Part shown: in pieces, positions 18,657-28,405 of the stretch
How positions within the stretch are numbered: the stretch's first letter is position 1
How the letters are laid out: every line of letters starts with the position of its first letter
Source: Anaerocolumna sp. AGMB13025
GTDB lineage: Bacteria > Bacillota > Clostridia > Lachnospirales > Lachnospiraceae
Assembly (NCBI RefSeq): GCF_029689925.1
Contig: NZ_CP121445.1
Coordinates: forward strand, 466,001 to 530,000
Length of the DNA stretch: 64,000 nucleotides
Reading direction: 5' to 3'
The notes under the pieces: model-generated
What the model was told of the DNA's origin: nothing
What the model saw: only the letters and a program-made list of their open reading frames with translations
The model's database searches: none
Translations under genes and position numbers: made by a program

Positions 18657-19110
18657 CAGGCAGCCTAGGATTTGTTTTGTGTCTTCCTCAGGCGGGCACT
18701 GGGAACAGCTTAAGAAATTAAATCCTTTGTCAATAAAATACCAAGGTTTTTTTGTAACAGAAAAAACCCAGTTTTCAGAGCCATTAGCAAAGTATTTTAT
18801 GAAACAAACAGACTTAAAAGATAAATATATGTTTTTAAAAATGTTTTGGAATTCCTTGTATGCAATAATCATATGGATAAAAGAGCGTCCGGATTTTGTT
18901 ATAACGACTGGTACAATGGTAGCCTATCCATTTTATCTGATTGCGGTTCTTTTACATAAAAAGTTTATTTTTATTGAGACCTTTGGAAGAGCTGATATGC
19001 CAACTGTTGCCGGGGTAAAAATGGAAAAGCATAGTGATTTATTTATTGTTCAATGGGAATCTCAAAAAAAATATTATAAAAAAGCGGTTTATGGGGGGTG
19101 TTTATATTGA
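18637..19110 (+). CDS. Glycosyltransferase subunit, Alg14/PssD type
   Basis: A 157-residue protein that matches the membrane/acceptor subunit of two-part glycosyltransferases (PssD/EpsE, eukaryotic Alg14). SSSGGHWEQL near residue 17 and ITTGTMVAYPFYLIA and FIETFGRAD are typical. It needs the catalytic partner encoded immediately downstream. The start at 18637 lies inside the last 20 bases of the epimerase gene and follows CAGGGGG. A longer in-frame opening from 18535 runs through epimerase sequence and is unlikely. Confidence 0.9.
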   Translation: MKSKVHNRQPRICFVSSSGGHWEQLKKLNPLSIKYQGFFVTEKTQFSEPLAKYFMKQTDLKDKYMFLKMFWNSLYAIIIWIKERPDFVITTGTMVAYPFYLIAVLLHKKFIFIETFGRADMPTVAGVKMEKHSDLFIVQWESQKKYYKKAVYGGCLY

Positions 19111-19598
19111 TATTTGTAACCGTAGGTTCAAGAAACTATCCATTTGACCGCTTATTTATAAAGTTGGATGAATTATATGAAAAAGGATTTCTCACTGATA
19201 GTATATTTGCACAGATTGGTACTTCCACTTATAAACCTATACACTATGAATATAAAAATTTTATCTCCAATGAAGAATTTGATGAAAAGGTTAAAGAAGC
19301 TAATATTGTAGTAAGCCACGGTGCATCAGGTTCTATTATGAAGGCATTGAATGCTGGAAAACCTGTTATTACAGTTACAAGGCTTGAGAAGTATGGTGAA
19401 CATATTAATGACCATCAGATACAGAATAATAAGGCATTTGCTGATAATGGGTATGTAATCCCGGTGTATGAAATGGATGAGCTTGAGACCGCATTTAAAA
19501 ATATTTATGAAGAAAGTAAAACTCTTAAACCATGGGAAAACAAGGATCCAATGGCTATTGTCAATATGATTGATCACTTTATTAAGGAGAATTGGTAA
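19107..19598 (+). CDS. Glycosyltransferase subunit, Alg13/PssE type
   Basis: A 163-residue GT28-like C-terminal domain that should be the catalytic half of the transferase with the preceding gene. It begins IFVTVGSRNYPFDRL, and the nucleotide-sugar-binding patch VVSHGASGSIMKALNAGKPVI (shown here split as VVSHGASGSIMKALN and AGKPVI) is present. The most likely start is TTG 19107, eight bases after a GGGGGG ribosome site and overlapping the previous stop as TTGA; a GTG at 19098 is an alternative. Confidence 0.9.
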   Translation: MIFVTVGSRNYPFDRLFIKLDELYEKGFLTDSIFAQIGTSTYKPIHYEYKNFISNEEFDEKVKEANIVVSHGASGSIMKALNAGKPVITVTRLEKYGEHINDHQIQNNKAFADNGYVIPVYEMDELETAFKNIYEESKTLKPWENKDPMAIVNMIDHFIKENW

Positions 19599-19599
19599 C

Positions 19600-20502
19600 A
19601 TGAATGAGGTAGCTAAAGGGATTGTTATGACACCATTTAATTTGCTGTATAAGCTTTCTCCTAAAACTGAACTAAAAGTTCTTTTCAAGCTAAAGACGGG
19701 CAGAAGATTAAATCTAGTGGAGCCCAAAAGTTTTAATGAAAAAATGAATTGGTTAAAATTATATGATTCAGATTTAGCAAATCAATTAAAACCCCGGTTA
19801 TGCGACAAATATATGGTACGTGAGTATGTTCAGGAAAAGATGGGTAATAGTGAAAGCGATATATTGAATGAATTATATTGGGAGGGGTTTAACCCAGAAG
19901 AGATACCTTTTAATCGTTTACCTAAGCAATTTGTCATTAAAGTTACCCATGGTTCAACCTTTAATATTATCGTTCGTGATCAGGACGAAATTGACCGTAA
20001 CAAGATAGTTCAAAAATTAAAGCTATGGCTTAGTGCAAAGTTTATTCCCTGTTATGGTGAATGGTGGTACGGTATTGTAAAGCCAAGAGTTATTGTAGAA
20101 AAATATCTGGAGAATAAAGATAAAGGTGAATTGCTGGATTATAAGGTTTTTTGTTTTAATGGAGAACCAAAATTAATTGATGTACATTCTGGTAGATTTG
20201 GAAATCATAAAAGAAACGTATATGATACTAATTGGAATTTTTTAAAAGATGTTAATTTTAAATATCCTCACAGTGAAGCCATTGATAAACCCTTAGTGCT
20301 AAGTGAATTGCTTCAATGTGCAAAGATTCTGTCCCAGGATTTTATGCAAGTAAGGGTAGATTTCTTTATAGTTGATAATAAATTATATTTCAGCGAATTT
20401 ACATTTGCTAATGGAGCTGGCTTTGATCCGATTACTCCATATTCCTTTGATCTTAAAATGGGGAGTTGGATAAGCCTTGATAAGGCAGGTTATTCATTAT
20501 GA
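19600..20502 (+). CDS. TupA-like ATP-grasp protein of polysaccharide loci
   Basis: A 300-residue member of the ATPgrasp_TupA family, named after the teichuronopeptide biosynthesis protein of alkaliphilic Bacillus. PKSFNEKMNWLKLYD near the start, LCDKYMVREYV, FVIKVTHGS and the C-terminal VRVDFF and SEFTFANGAGF are family hallmarks. Such proteins are thought to attach an amino acid to a glycan through an acyl-phosphate intermediate. ATG 19600 follows AAGGAG and is right after the previous stop. The amino acid and acceptor are unknown. Confidence 0.85.
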   Translation: MNEVAKGIVMTPFNLLYKLSPKTELKVLFKLKTGRRLNLVEPKSFNEKMNWLKLYDSDLANQLKPRLCDKYMVREYVQEKMGNSESDILNELYWEGFNPEEIPFNRLPKQFVIKVTHGSTFNIIVRDQDEIDRNKIVQKLKLWLSAKFIPCYGEWWYGIVKPRVIVEKYLENKDKGELLDYKVFCFNGEPKLIDVHSGRFGNHKRNVYDTNWNFLKDVNFKYPHSEAIDKPLVLSELLQCAKILSQDFMQVRVDFFIVDNKLYFSEFTFANGAGFDPITPYSFDLKMGSWISLDKAGYSL

Positions 20503-21596
20503 GTGAGCCAATAAGAGTATTACATATATTACAAAGAATGGAGGCAGCGGGTGTACAGACTTTATTAATGAATTTATACAGGAACATTGACAGGGAGAAA
20601 ATACAGTTTGATTTTCTGGTACACTATAAGGAACGGCAGTTTTTTGATGATGAAATTGAGAAGCTTGGAGGAATTATTCATCGTTTATCTTTTCGGGAAG
20701 ACTATAATTGTATGAAATACTATAGAGATCTGAATGATTTTTTTAGTACTCATAAAGAATATAAAATTATACATGGTCATATGCATAGCCTAGGCGCAAT
20801 TTATTTTCATGTGGCACAAAAGTACAATGTACCAATCCGAATCGCACATTCTCATACAAACGCAACTCAAAATGATGCGAAAAAATATATCAAAATCTTT
20901 ATGAATCATATGTATAAAAAAGATGCCACTCATTTATTTGCGTGTTCAAAGGATGCCGGATGTTATATGTTTGGTAATTCCGCTTTCAGAGTAATTAATA
21001 ATGCTATTATAACAAAAAATTTCGTATTCTCTTCCGATAAAAGACTTCAGAAAAGAAAAGAACTTGGTGTTGGGAATAATATAGTTCTAGGAAATGTAGG
21101 AAGGTTTGAAATACAAAAAAATCACAAATTCCTTTTGGAAATTTTTGAATGTTATCATAAAAAACATCCGGAATCAGTATTGCTATTGATCGGTACTGGA
21201 AGCCTTTTAAATAATATTCGTGAACTAGTTAAAAAGTTGAATCTTGATGATTCAGTTAAGTTTTTAGGAAATAGAAGAGATGTAGCTGAATTGTATCAAG
21301 CAATGGATGTGTTTGTTTATCCTTCTTTGTTTGAAGGACTGGGGATTGTAGTAGTCGAGGCACAAGCCGCAGGCACACCAGTAATATGTACAGATACACT
21401 GCCGGTAGAGATACATATTTCACCCTTGCTAGAGACAGTTTCATTAAACGATAAGGTTGATACATGGGTAAAGAAGATAGAACAGGCTGAAGTGAGCAGG
21501 TATGCCCATCAGGATATGAGTCTCTATATAAAAAAAATGGGTTATGATATGGATACAGTTTCTAAAGAACTTCAAGAATTTTACTTGAGTCTATAA
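20499..21596 (+). CDS. Glycosyltransferase family 4 (EpsF-like)
   Basis: A 365-residue GT-B glycosyltransferase. The N-terminal half carries LQRMEAAGVQTLLMNLYR and the C-terminal nucleotide-sugar domain carries VGRFEIQKNHKFLLEIF, FLGNRRDVAELYQAMDVFVYPSLFEGLGI (in pieces: FLGNRRDV, VFVYPSLFEGLGI) and the Glu-rich VVEAQAAGTPVI. The ATG overlaps the previous stop (ATGA). Sugar and linkage cannot be read from sequence. Confidence 0.93.
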   Translation: MSEPIRVLHILQRMEAAGVQTLLMNLYRNIDREKIQFDFLVHYKERQFFDDEIEKLGGIIHRLSFREDYNCMKYYRDLNDFFSTHKEYKIIHGHMHSLGAIYFHVAQKYNVPIRIAHSHTNATQNDAKKYIKIFMNHMYKKDATHLFACSKDAGCYMFGNSAFRVINNAIITKNFVFSSDKRLQKRKELGVGNNIVLGNVGRFEIQKNHKFLLEIFECYHKKHPESVLLLIGTGSLLNNIRELVKKLNLDDSVKFLGNRRDVAELYQAMDVFVYPSLFEGLGIVVVEAQAAGTPVICTDTLPVEIHISPLLETVSLNDKVDTWVKKIEQAEVSRYAHQDMSLYIKKMGYDMDTVSKELQEFYLSL

Positions 21597-21623
21597 TTTC
21601 AGCAAAAGAAAGAGGGTGAACCA

Positions 21624-22694
21624 ATGAATAAAAAGGTTGTATTTGTTATGCCGCGGCTTGGAGGAAAAGGATGGGGTGGAGCTCATAGAGTATCTGTAAT
21701 GTTAAGCAATTATTTAGCTAATAGTGGATATGATACCACAATAATAGTACGTGAAAACTCCTCCATCGATTATCCCGTAGATTCAAAAATAAGAATTATC
21801 TGCTTAGATGCAAAAGATAATTCAGCCTCGGAACGATTGAAATGCTGCTTTTCGATACGTAATATATTAAAGAATTACAAAGATGCGTATGTAATTGTAT
21901 TTATATCAAGGATAGCGGTTGAAACATATCTTTCCTGTCTTTTTTTGCGAGTCAAAATTATTGGTTCAGAAAGGACAGATCCACGAAATGAACCCAAAAG
22001 AGCAGCATTTCGGTTCTTACGAGGTCTCATCTTTGGGTACATGTACAAAACAGTCTATCAGACCCCGGAGGCTATGAAGTATTTTCCAAAAAAGGCACAG
22101 AAAAACGGAAAAATTATTCCAAACCCTATATCACCTAATTTGCCGGAACGATTCAACGGAATCAGGAAAAAAGAAATTGTTACTTTTTGCCGGATAGATA
22201 AACAAAAAAATCTTCCGCTGCTTATAGATTCCTTTATTGAAGTTCATGAGAAAGTACCCGATTACATACTTAGGATATATGGAGAAGGTATTATAGAAGA
22301 TGAAATTAAAGCATATATTTTAGATAAAAATGCGGATACATTTATTTTTATGGAACCATTCTCCAATGAGATACATGAAAAAGTAGTAGACTGTACTGCT
22401 TATGTCTCCTCATCAAATTATGAAGGTTTGTCTAATTCAATGCTGGAGGCTATGGCAATTGGTCTTCCAAGTATTTGCACAGACTGTCCCATTGGCGGGG
22501 CAAGAATGGTGATTAGCAATAATGAAAATGGAGTTTTGGTTCCTGTTAATGATAAAGATTCTATGGTTTCAGCAATTTTAAAGTTGATTCAAGATCCTGT
22601 GTTTGCTGATAAATTGTCGAGGAATGCTGTAAAAATACGTGATGAACTCTGTATTGACAAAATATGCAGGGAATGGGAAATGCTTTTACAATAA
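21624..22694 (+). CDS. Glycosyltransferase family 4
   Basis: A 356-residue GT-B enzyme. N-terminal glycine-rich PRLGGKGWGGAHRV, nucleotide-sugar domain with TFCRIDKQKNLPLLIDSF and the E-x7-E region YEGLSNSMLEAMAIGLPSI. The C-terminal third is closer to family consensus than the N-terminal half, as usual for acceptor specificity. AGAGGGTG precedes the ATG. It lies in the AT-rich part of the locus. Confidence 0.92.
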   Translation: MNKKVVFVMPRLGGKGWGGAHRVSVMLSNYLANSGYDTTIIVRENSSIDYPVDSKIRIICLDAKDNSASERLKCCFSIRNILKNYKDAYVIVFISRIAVETYLSCLFLRVKIIGSERTDPRNEPKRAAFRFLRGLIFGYMYKTVYQTPEAMKYFPKKAQKNGKIIPNPISPNLPERFNGIRKKEIVTFCRIDKQKNLPLLIDSFIEVHEKVPDYILRIYGEGIIEDEIKAYILDKNADTFIFMEPFSNEIHEKVVDCTAYVSSSNYEGLSNSMLEAMAIGLPSICTDCPIGGARMVISNNENGVLVPVNDKDSMVSAILKLIQDPVFADKLSRNAVKIRDELCIDKICREWEMLLQ

Positions 22695-22783
22695 TATAAG
22701 TTATATGAAATTGATTAGAATGTATATCTGCTAAAGTAAAAGGTCTGGATCTAAGTTTTTACACATAGAGAAAGGAGAATATT

Positions 22784-23692
22784 ATGAAGTTTGCAACAGT
22801 AGTTGTTACATTCAACAGAAAAAATGAACTTGTACATAATATACAGTCAGTATTATCACAAACCCGTATTCCAGATATGATGTATATTATTGATAATCAT
22901 GGTAGTGATGATACGAAAGGATGTTTAGAAGAGAAGGGTTTTCTGGAGTTAGATAACCTGAATTATATATATCTGGATGAAAATGTTGGAGGGGCTGGAG
23001 GTTTCCATGTTGGTACGAAGCTAGCCTATAAGGCAGGATACGATTACATATGTTTAATGGATGACGATGGGTATCCTTTTGATAAAAATACATTTGAAAA
23101 CATTATTAAGTTTGCAGAAAAACTTCATGACCAAAACGAAAAGCTTTTATTAAATTCTCTGGTATTTGGAAAGGATGACATTATGTCATTCCGCTTACCA
23201 GGTGGAATAAAGACCAAAAAAGATGCCTTAGCACAGGCAAAAGATAACATGATAGCTGACCATATCAATCCTTTTAACGGGACTTTTATCTCGAAAGAGC
23301 TAGTGGCAGCAATTGGATACCCTAACAAAGATTTCTTTATAAAAGGTGATGAAGAAGATTTTACCTGGCGTGCCAGAAATGCAGGTGCATTCATAGCAAC
23401 AATCACAAATTCATACTATTTCCATCCCATATTAGAAAAGAAACATATGAAAATCTTGGGAAAAGTGCGTAGAATTTCTACCGAAGCTCCTTGGAAAGAG
23501 TATTACCGGGTCAGGAATTATACATATATGTTTAAGCGAAGCAAAGAATATAAGAAGATGCTTCGGCAGCCACTACGTCAAATTGCCTGGGCTGTTATTG
23601 CGGGGCAGCAGAAGAATCTCGCAATTAAATTAATAATTCGTGGGTTTTTAGATGGATTTTTTGGAAAGCTTGGCAATACAGTAAAGCCATAG
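22784..23692 (+). CDS. Glycosyltransferase family 2
   Basis: A 302-residue GT-A enzyme. It begins VVVTFNRKNELVHNIQSVL, has IDNHGSDDT, the metal-binding ICLMDDDG (DxD) near residue 87, and a GDEEDFTWRARNAG stretch with catalytic acids, a pattern found in rhamnosyl- and galactofuranosyl-transferases. The C-terminal 60 residues are basic and amphipathic, fitting peripheral membrane binding. AAAGGAG at 22771-22777 precedes the ATG. Confidence 0.92.
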   Translation: MKFATVVVTFNRKNELVHNIQSVLSQTRIPDMMYIIDNHGSDDTKGCLEEKGFLELDNLNYIYLDENVGGAGGFHVGTKLAYKAGYDYICLMDDDGYPFDKNTFENIIKFAEKLHDQNEKLLLNSLVFGKDDIMSFRLPGGIKTKKDALAQAKDNMIADHINPFNGTFISKELVAAIGYPNKDFFIKGDEEDFTWRARNAGAFIATITNSYYFHPILEKKHMKILGKVRRISTEAPWKEYYRVRNYTYMFKRSKEYKKMLRQPLRQIAWAVIAGQQKNLAIKLIIRGFLDGFFGKLGNTVKP

Positions 23693-23743
23693 TGCTGGTA
23701 AATAATCTTTATCAGCGGATCATATTGAGTAAGAGGTATCATC

Positions 23744-25027
23744 ATGAAAAGCGTTAGCTTAAAAAGTGTTCTTGAATATACAGTAGCTGTTTGTCTTGCT
23801 TTGGAATGCGATAGTATATGGAAATGGACAAATGGCAGTGGTTATTTTAAGTATGGTATATATTTTTTATTTACAGTTTCAATGCTTGGGCTATTAGCAA
23901 TTCAGAAACTGAAAATAAACAGAAAAAATCAAGTTGTGGTTGTCGCAGTACTTAGTTATTTACTTGTATTCCTGGTGATAAACTATAATGCTGTACGGGA
24001 TACATTTCAGTTTGTTTCAGTACTGCTTTTATTTTTCGTATATGCAAGTTTTACCTCAAGCAATAATATGTTATCTATAATAAAAAAATACTCTTCATTT
24101 ATTGTATTCCTTGCTTGTTTATCATTAATCTTTTTTATATTTGGCTCCCTGCTTCATATAATACATACCAATACTTCTGTTATCGTATGGGTTAATAATA
24201 TGCCAAGGGAAGTAGAATCTTATTGGTATCTTCATTATGAAAGACAATTTGATGATACCTTTGGGTTAAATACATTTAGAAATACTGGTATATTTGTTGA
24301 AGCTCCCAAATATTCGTTGAATCTTAGCATTGCACTGCTGTATGAGCTATTGGGCTCAAAAAGAGTTGGTAATAAGCTATCTGCCAGAGCTTGGATATTA
24401 ATTATAACAATAATAACTACATTTACCACGACAGGAATTACTTTTGTTTTAGCTGTTTTGGTATTTAAAATTCTATTATCCGAGTCTAAATCAAGAATTG
24501 TTCATTTTATGAAATACCTGACATTATTGTGTATGGTATTTGCGGCTATAGGAGCAATTAATTATCTCTTTCATTTAAAGGCAGCAACAGACTCCTATGA
24601 TTCACGTATTGATGATTATACAGCAGGCTTAAAGGCATGGCTTAAATATCCCCTGTTTGGTTCTGGATATATGAATATGCAGGTAATCCATAAGTATATG
24701 AGTACCTTCCGTTCAAAAAATGTCGGCTTTAGTAATTCATTATTCCGGGTACTGGCGCAGGGGGGAATATATTTATTGATTTTATATCTTTTGCCAGCAT
24801 TAAAAATTATTATTAAAGGGATAAAAGAAAAACAAATAAATTTAATTATTTTTTCTGCTGCATTTATATATTTATTTGTTTCTACATCATTCCCATACAA
24901 TTATATAACAGGATGCATACTGGCCTGTTTCTGGGTGAATGCTTTTAAGAAAAAGTATGAATATAGCGGAGATTTGAATAGCAAAGGTAGAATGAGGTGT
25001 AAACTTGCAGAAAATGAAGTCAGTTAA
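23744..25027 (+). CDS. O-antigen/EPS polymerase, Wzy-like
   Basis: A 427-residue polytopic membrane protein with ten or more hydrophobic segments and a large loop (about residues 145-190), the topology of Wzy/EpsK-type polymerases that join repeat units on the outer face. No catalytic motif is conserved enough to read, apart from the GSGYMN region of Wzy_C-like proteins. It sits between glycosyltransferases and the flippase, as expected. Very AT-rich. The 3' end overlaps the flippase gene by 23 bases. Confidence 0.85.
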   Translation: MKSVSLKSVLEYTVAVCLALECDSIWKWTNGSGYFKYGIYFLFTVSMLGLLAIQKLKINRKNQVVVVAVLSYLLVFLVINYNAVRDTFQFVSVLLLFFVYASFTSSNNMLSIIKKYSSFIVFLACLSLIFFIFGSLLHIIHTNTSVIVWVNNMPREVESYWYLHYERQFDDTFGLNTFRNTGIFVEAPKYSLNLSIALLYELLGSKRVGNKLSARAWILIITIITTFTTTGITFVLAVLVFKILLSESKSRIVHFMKYLTLLCMVFAAIGAINYLFHLKAATDSYDSRIDDYTAGLKAWLKYPLFGSGYMNMQVIHKYMSTFRSKNVGFSNSLFRVLAQGGIYLLILYLLPALKIIIKGIKEKQINLIIFSAAFIYLFVSTSFPYNYITGCILACFWVNAFKKKYEYSGDLNSKGRMRCKLAENEVS

Positions 25028-26495
25028 ACTAAATTTTATTATGAATTCTATCCTAACAATGTCCTCCTTTATATTTCCGTTGATAACCTTTCCATACATA
25101 TCGCGCATTCTGTTACCAGCAGGAACCGGAAAAGTATCTTTTGCAACGGCAGTGGTCTCCTACTTTTCCATGTTTGCACAGTTGGGAATTCCGACATATG
25201 GTATTCGTGCCTGCGCCAAAGTTCGGGATGACAAAGAGAAGCTCTCCCGCACCGTTCAGGAAATAGTATTGATTAATATTATTATGATGGTGATAATCTA
25301 TGTAATGTTTTTTGCGGCAGTAGCTTGTGTACCCAGATTCAGACAGGACAAGACATTGTTTTGTATTGCCAGCGCAACCATATTTTTTAACTGTATCGGT
25401 GTAGAATGGTTATATAAGGGACTGGAGCAATATACATATATCACAATCCGTTCTATTATTTTTAAAATAATTGGGTTGATTTTCATGTTTACATTTGTAC
25501 ATAGGCAAAGAGATTATATCATATACGGTGCAGTCCTGGTTCTTGCCTCTGCTGGGTCTGGTATTTTGAACTTCATTAATGTCCATCGTTATATATCAAT
25601 GAAGCCGGTTGGTTTATATAATCTCAAACCGCACCTGAAAGCAGTGTTCATATTTTTTGCTATGTCTGTAGCCACAACAATTTATACCAATATGGATAAT
25701 GTTATGTTGGGGTTTTTATCGACTGATTCAGATGTGGGATACTACAGCGCTGCAATTAAAATAAAATGTGTATTAACTAGTATAGTGACAGCGCTGGGGA
25801 GTGTATTATTACCTCGCTCCGCCTATTATCTCGAGCAGAAAGATATTAAAAAATTTTTACATCTGAGCCAGAAAGCCTTGAATTTTGTAGTTCTAATGGC
25901 TTGTCCGCTTGGGCTGTACTTTGCAATTTTTGCACATGAGGGAATAATATTTCTTTCAGGCAATCATTATGCCAAAGCTATATTGCCAATGCAAATAATC
26001 ATGCCAGTAGTACTACTAATTGGTCTCAGCAATATTATGGGGATGCAGATGCTGGTTCCTATGGGTCTGGAGAAAAAAGTCCTTTATTCAGAAATTGCAG
26101 GTTCAGCAGTTGATCTGATTATAAATCTTACCTTGATTCCAAAACTGGGCGTTGTAGGTTCTGCAGTAGCCACCTTATGTGCAGAGCTGACAGTTACGGT
26201 TATTCAATTTATAGCATTGCATGAAATTGTCATTTCGATGCTAAAGACGATACGATATGATGCAGTTATTTTAGCACTAGTACTAGGAGCTGGGGTTTCC
26301 TTTGGGTTTAAATTCTTATATTTACCGGAATTTCCAACTCTTTTTATCTCAGCGACAGTATTTTTTGGAATATATTCTACTGTGCTTTACATCTGTAAAG
26401 TACCTCTCGCGGTACAGATTAAAGATCAGGTTTGGCAAAAATTATTGGAGGTTAAAAACAAAAAAAGTGTGGATATCATAAATTTGCATTCATAG
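25005..26495 (+). CDS. Wzx-like oligosaccharide flippase
   Basis: A 496-residue MOP-family flippase with about 14 hydrophobic segments, which moves undecaprenyl-linked repeat units across the membrane. Family signatures include FPLITFPYISRILLPAGTGKVSFA (as FPYISRIL and GTGKVSFA) near residue 25 and VATTIYTNMDNVMLG near residue 222. Start TTG 25005 lies five bases after GAGGTG; the ATG at 25014 is an alternative. It overlaps the polymerase gene. Confidence 0.93.
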   Translation: MQKMKSVKLNFIMNSILTMSSFIFPLITFPYISRILLPAGTGKVSFATAVVSYFSMFAQLGIPTYGIRACAKVRDDKEKLSRTVQEIVLINIIMMVIIYVMFFAAVACVPRFRQDKTLFCIASATIFFNCIGVEWLYKGLEQYTYITIRSIIFKIIGLIFMFTFVHRQRDYIIYGAVLVLASAGSGILNFINVHRYISMKPVGLYNLKPHLKAVFIFFAMSVATTIYTNMDNVMLGFLSTDSDVGYYSAAIKIKCVLTSIVTALGSVLLPRSAYYLEQKDIKKFLHLSQKALNFVVLMACPLGLYFAIFAHEGIIFLSGNHYAKAILPMQIIMPVVLLIGLSNIMGMQMLVPMGLEKKVLYSEIAGSAVDLIINLTLIPKLGVVGSAVATLCAELTVTVIQFIALHEIVISMLKTIRYDAVILALVLGAGVSFGFKFLYLPEFPTLFISATVFFGIYSTVLYICKVPLAVQIKDQVWQKLLEVKNKKSVDIINLHS

Positions 26496-26513
26496 CGATA
26501 AGGAAGTCTGAGT

Positions 26514-27062
26514 ATGGGAAAATTAATAATAGAAGATATATGGTCAGCAGCAGAAGAGTATATGCCATTAGCAGTTGTTACTGGAATTATTATATTAAGT
26601 TTATCATGTATTTTATATATTGTATACAATATAGTAATTCACAAAGAAGAAGTTATGGGGATTCGTCCGGGAAAAGTAATCCTGCTATACACTCTTTATG
26701 TTTATATTTTCATGATAATTTCCATCACTTTATTATCCAGGGAACCAGGTTCTAGGATACGTGTAAATTTAAGGTTATTCTCTACCATTACCAATGATAT
26801 TTATGGTAATAGTTATGTGGTAGAAAATATTATGTTATTTCTTCCGTTAGGATTTATACTGCCTTTACTTAATAATAAGTTTAATACCTGTAGGGCATGT
26901 TTGATTATTGGTTTTTTATGTAGCTTTTTTATTGAAGGTATACAATATCTCACACAGAGGGGCTATTTTCAGACGGACGACATAATAATGAATGTAGTAG
27001 GAACCGGGCTGGGTTTTATTTTGTTAAAAATTATTTTGCAAATAAAGAATCTATTTGATTGA
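26514..27062 (+). CDS. VanZ-like membrane protein
   Basis: A 182-residue protein with about four membrane segments and the VanZ-domain signatures LRLFSTI, ENIMLFLPLGFILP, EGIQYLTQRGYFQTDDIIMNVVG (in pieces: EGIQYLTQRG, DDIIMNVVG). VanZ proteins are linked to cell-wall and teicoplanin phenotypes but their biochemistry is not settled. It is the last gene of the AT-rich glycan block. The 248 bases that follow are strongly AT-rich and hold no gene; I see no clear terminator. Confidence 0.88.
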   Translation: MGKLIIEDIWSAAEEYMPLAVVTGIIILSLSCILYIVYNIVIHKEEVMGIRPGKVILLYTLYVYIFMIISITLLSREPGSRIRVNLRLFSTITNDIYGNSYVVENIMLFLPLGFILPLLNNKFNTCRACLIIGFLCSFFIEGIQYLTQRGYFQTDDIIMNVVGTGLGFILLKIILQIKNLFD

Positions 27063-27310
27063 CATCTTTAGGCTTGATTAGTTAAAAAAAGTTATATTGC
27101 AACAGATTATTGAAAAAAACAAAAATAATGGTTTAAATTAAGATTTGCTGTAAATCAATAATTACATATATTACCAAATTATGATTGTAATTGAAGTTTG
27201 GGTATTATATAATTTTCTTGCTATATAAAATCAATAACTTTAAAATATACAAAATTAAAAAAATAACATGTATTGAATAATACAAAAAATACTTAGTAAG
27301 GAGAAAAATA

Positions 27311-28078
27311 ATGGAAACAAAAAATGAAGATATGATAGAAATGGATTTTAAAGATATTTTAAGTAGTCTGGTCCGTAAGATGTGGTTAATAGTAGTAGTG
27401 GGGTTGGTCTTCTCTGCTCTTTTAGGTTTTTTTAATCTGTATTTCACAACGCCGCTATATACTTCAACCTCCAAAATATATGTAATCAACCGTCAGGATG
27501 AATCCAAAATCACCTACTCCGACTTACAAACTGGAACTCAGATCACCCAGGATTATATGATATTAGTAACCAGCCGTCCGGTTTTAGAAGCAGTAATAAA
27601 AACCTCAGGTGTAAACATTACGCCGGAGGAACTATCAGGAAAGATCTCCATAATCAACCCCGAAGGCACAAGAATCCTGGAAATCAGCGTAACCGATTCT
27701 GACGCCGCCAGAGCCAAGAAACTGGTGGATGCCGTAGCGGATATCTCAGCCGAACAACTGGTAAACATAATGGAAATAGAAAAAGTAAATGTAGTGGAAT
27801 ATGGTATTGTACCAGGTTCCCCCACCGGACAGAACATTACCCGCAGTTTTATGGTAGGCGGATTATTAGGTGCAGTCATAACTGCTGTTATTATAATCGT
27901 AATACATATGTTAAATGATAATCTTAAAACGGCAGATGATATAGAGCATTATCTCGGAATTACCACACTGGGGATGATACCCATGGAGGAAGCCTTAAAC
28001 ATCAGAGGCCGCAGACTCAGAAGAATAAGAAGAAAAATGGCGTTGGCCTCAGCACGGGTGCGCTTGGGAGGATATTAA
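27311..28078 (+). CDS. Chain-length regulator / kinase activator (Wzz, CpsC/YveK)
   Basis: A 255-residue Wzz-domain membrane protein. Membrane segments lie at about residues 25-45 and 180-200; the region between is extracellular, and a short basic cytoplasmic tail ends the protein. CpsC proteins activate the BY-kinase (here the one at 14748) and control polymer length. The gene starts after AAGGAG. The first 150 bases are AT-rich like the block upstream, while the rest has the composition of the flanking genes, so the boundary of the exchanged block may fall inside this gene. Confidence 0.92.
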   Translation: METKNEDMIEMDFKDILSSLVRKMWLIVVVGLVFSALLGFFNLYFTTPLYTSTSKIYVINRQDESKITYSDLQTGTQITQDYMILVTSRPVLEAVIKTSGVNITPEELSGKISIINPEGTRILEISVTDSDAARAKKLVDAVADISAEQLVNIMEIEKVNVVEYGIVPGSPTGQNITRSFMVGGLLGAVITAVIIIVIHMLNDNLKTADDIEHYLGITTLGMIPMEEALNIRGRRLRRIRRKMALASARVRLGGY

Positions 28079-28135
28079 TAAATTCTATAAAATTACCATA
28101 CATCAATGTAAATAATTTATATACGGAGGAAAACC

Positions 28136-28405
28136 ATGAAGATTAAACCAGGATTTTTTCTACGGGAGATAGCAGATACATGGGTAGTAGTTCCAATCGG
28201 TCAAAGAGTAGTGGAATTCAACGGGCTTATGAGCCTTAGTGAAAGTGGTGCACTGCTTTGGAAGCGATTGGAGGACCCGGTAGAGAAGGAAGAAGAATTA
28301 GTAAAACTCTTAGAAGAGAATTATAAGGTGGATACCAGTACCGCAGCCGCAGATGTCAAAGAATTCTTAAATCATATCATGCAGAAAGGATTTATGGAAC
28401 AATGA
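28136..28405 (+). CDS. PqqD-like RiPP recognition protein
   Basis: An 89-residue PqqD-family protein. In RiPP pathways this winged-helix fold (RRE) binds the leader peptide and presents it to the modifying enzyme. The family pattern ESGALLWKRLEDP, a central acidic helix and VKEFLNHIMQKGFM at the end are visible, and the length is typical. GGAGG at 28124-28128 precedes the ATG. Its stop overlaps the radical SAM gene (ATGA), so the two are made together. The likely partner peptide is encoded at 29744. Confidence 0.9.
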   Translation: MKIKPGFFLREIADTWVVVPIGQRVVEFNGLMSLSESGALLWKRLEDPVEKEEELVKLLEENYKVDTSTAAADVKEFLNHIMQKGFMEQ

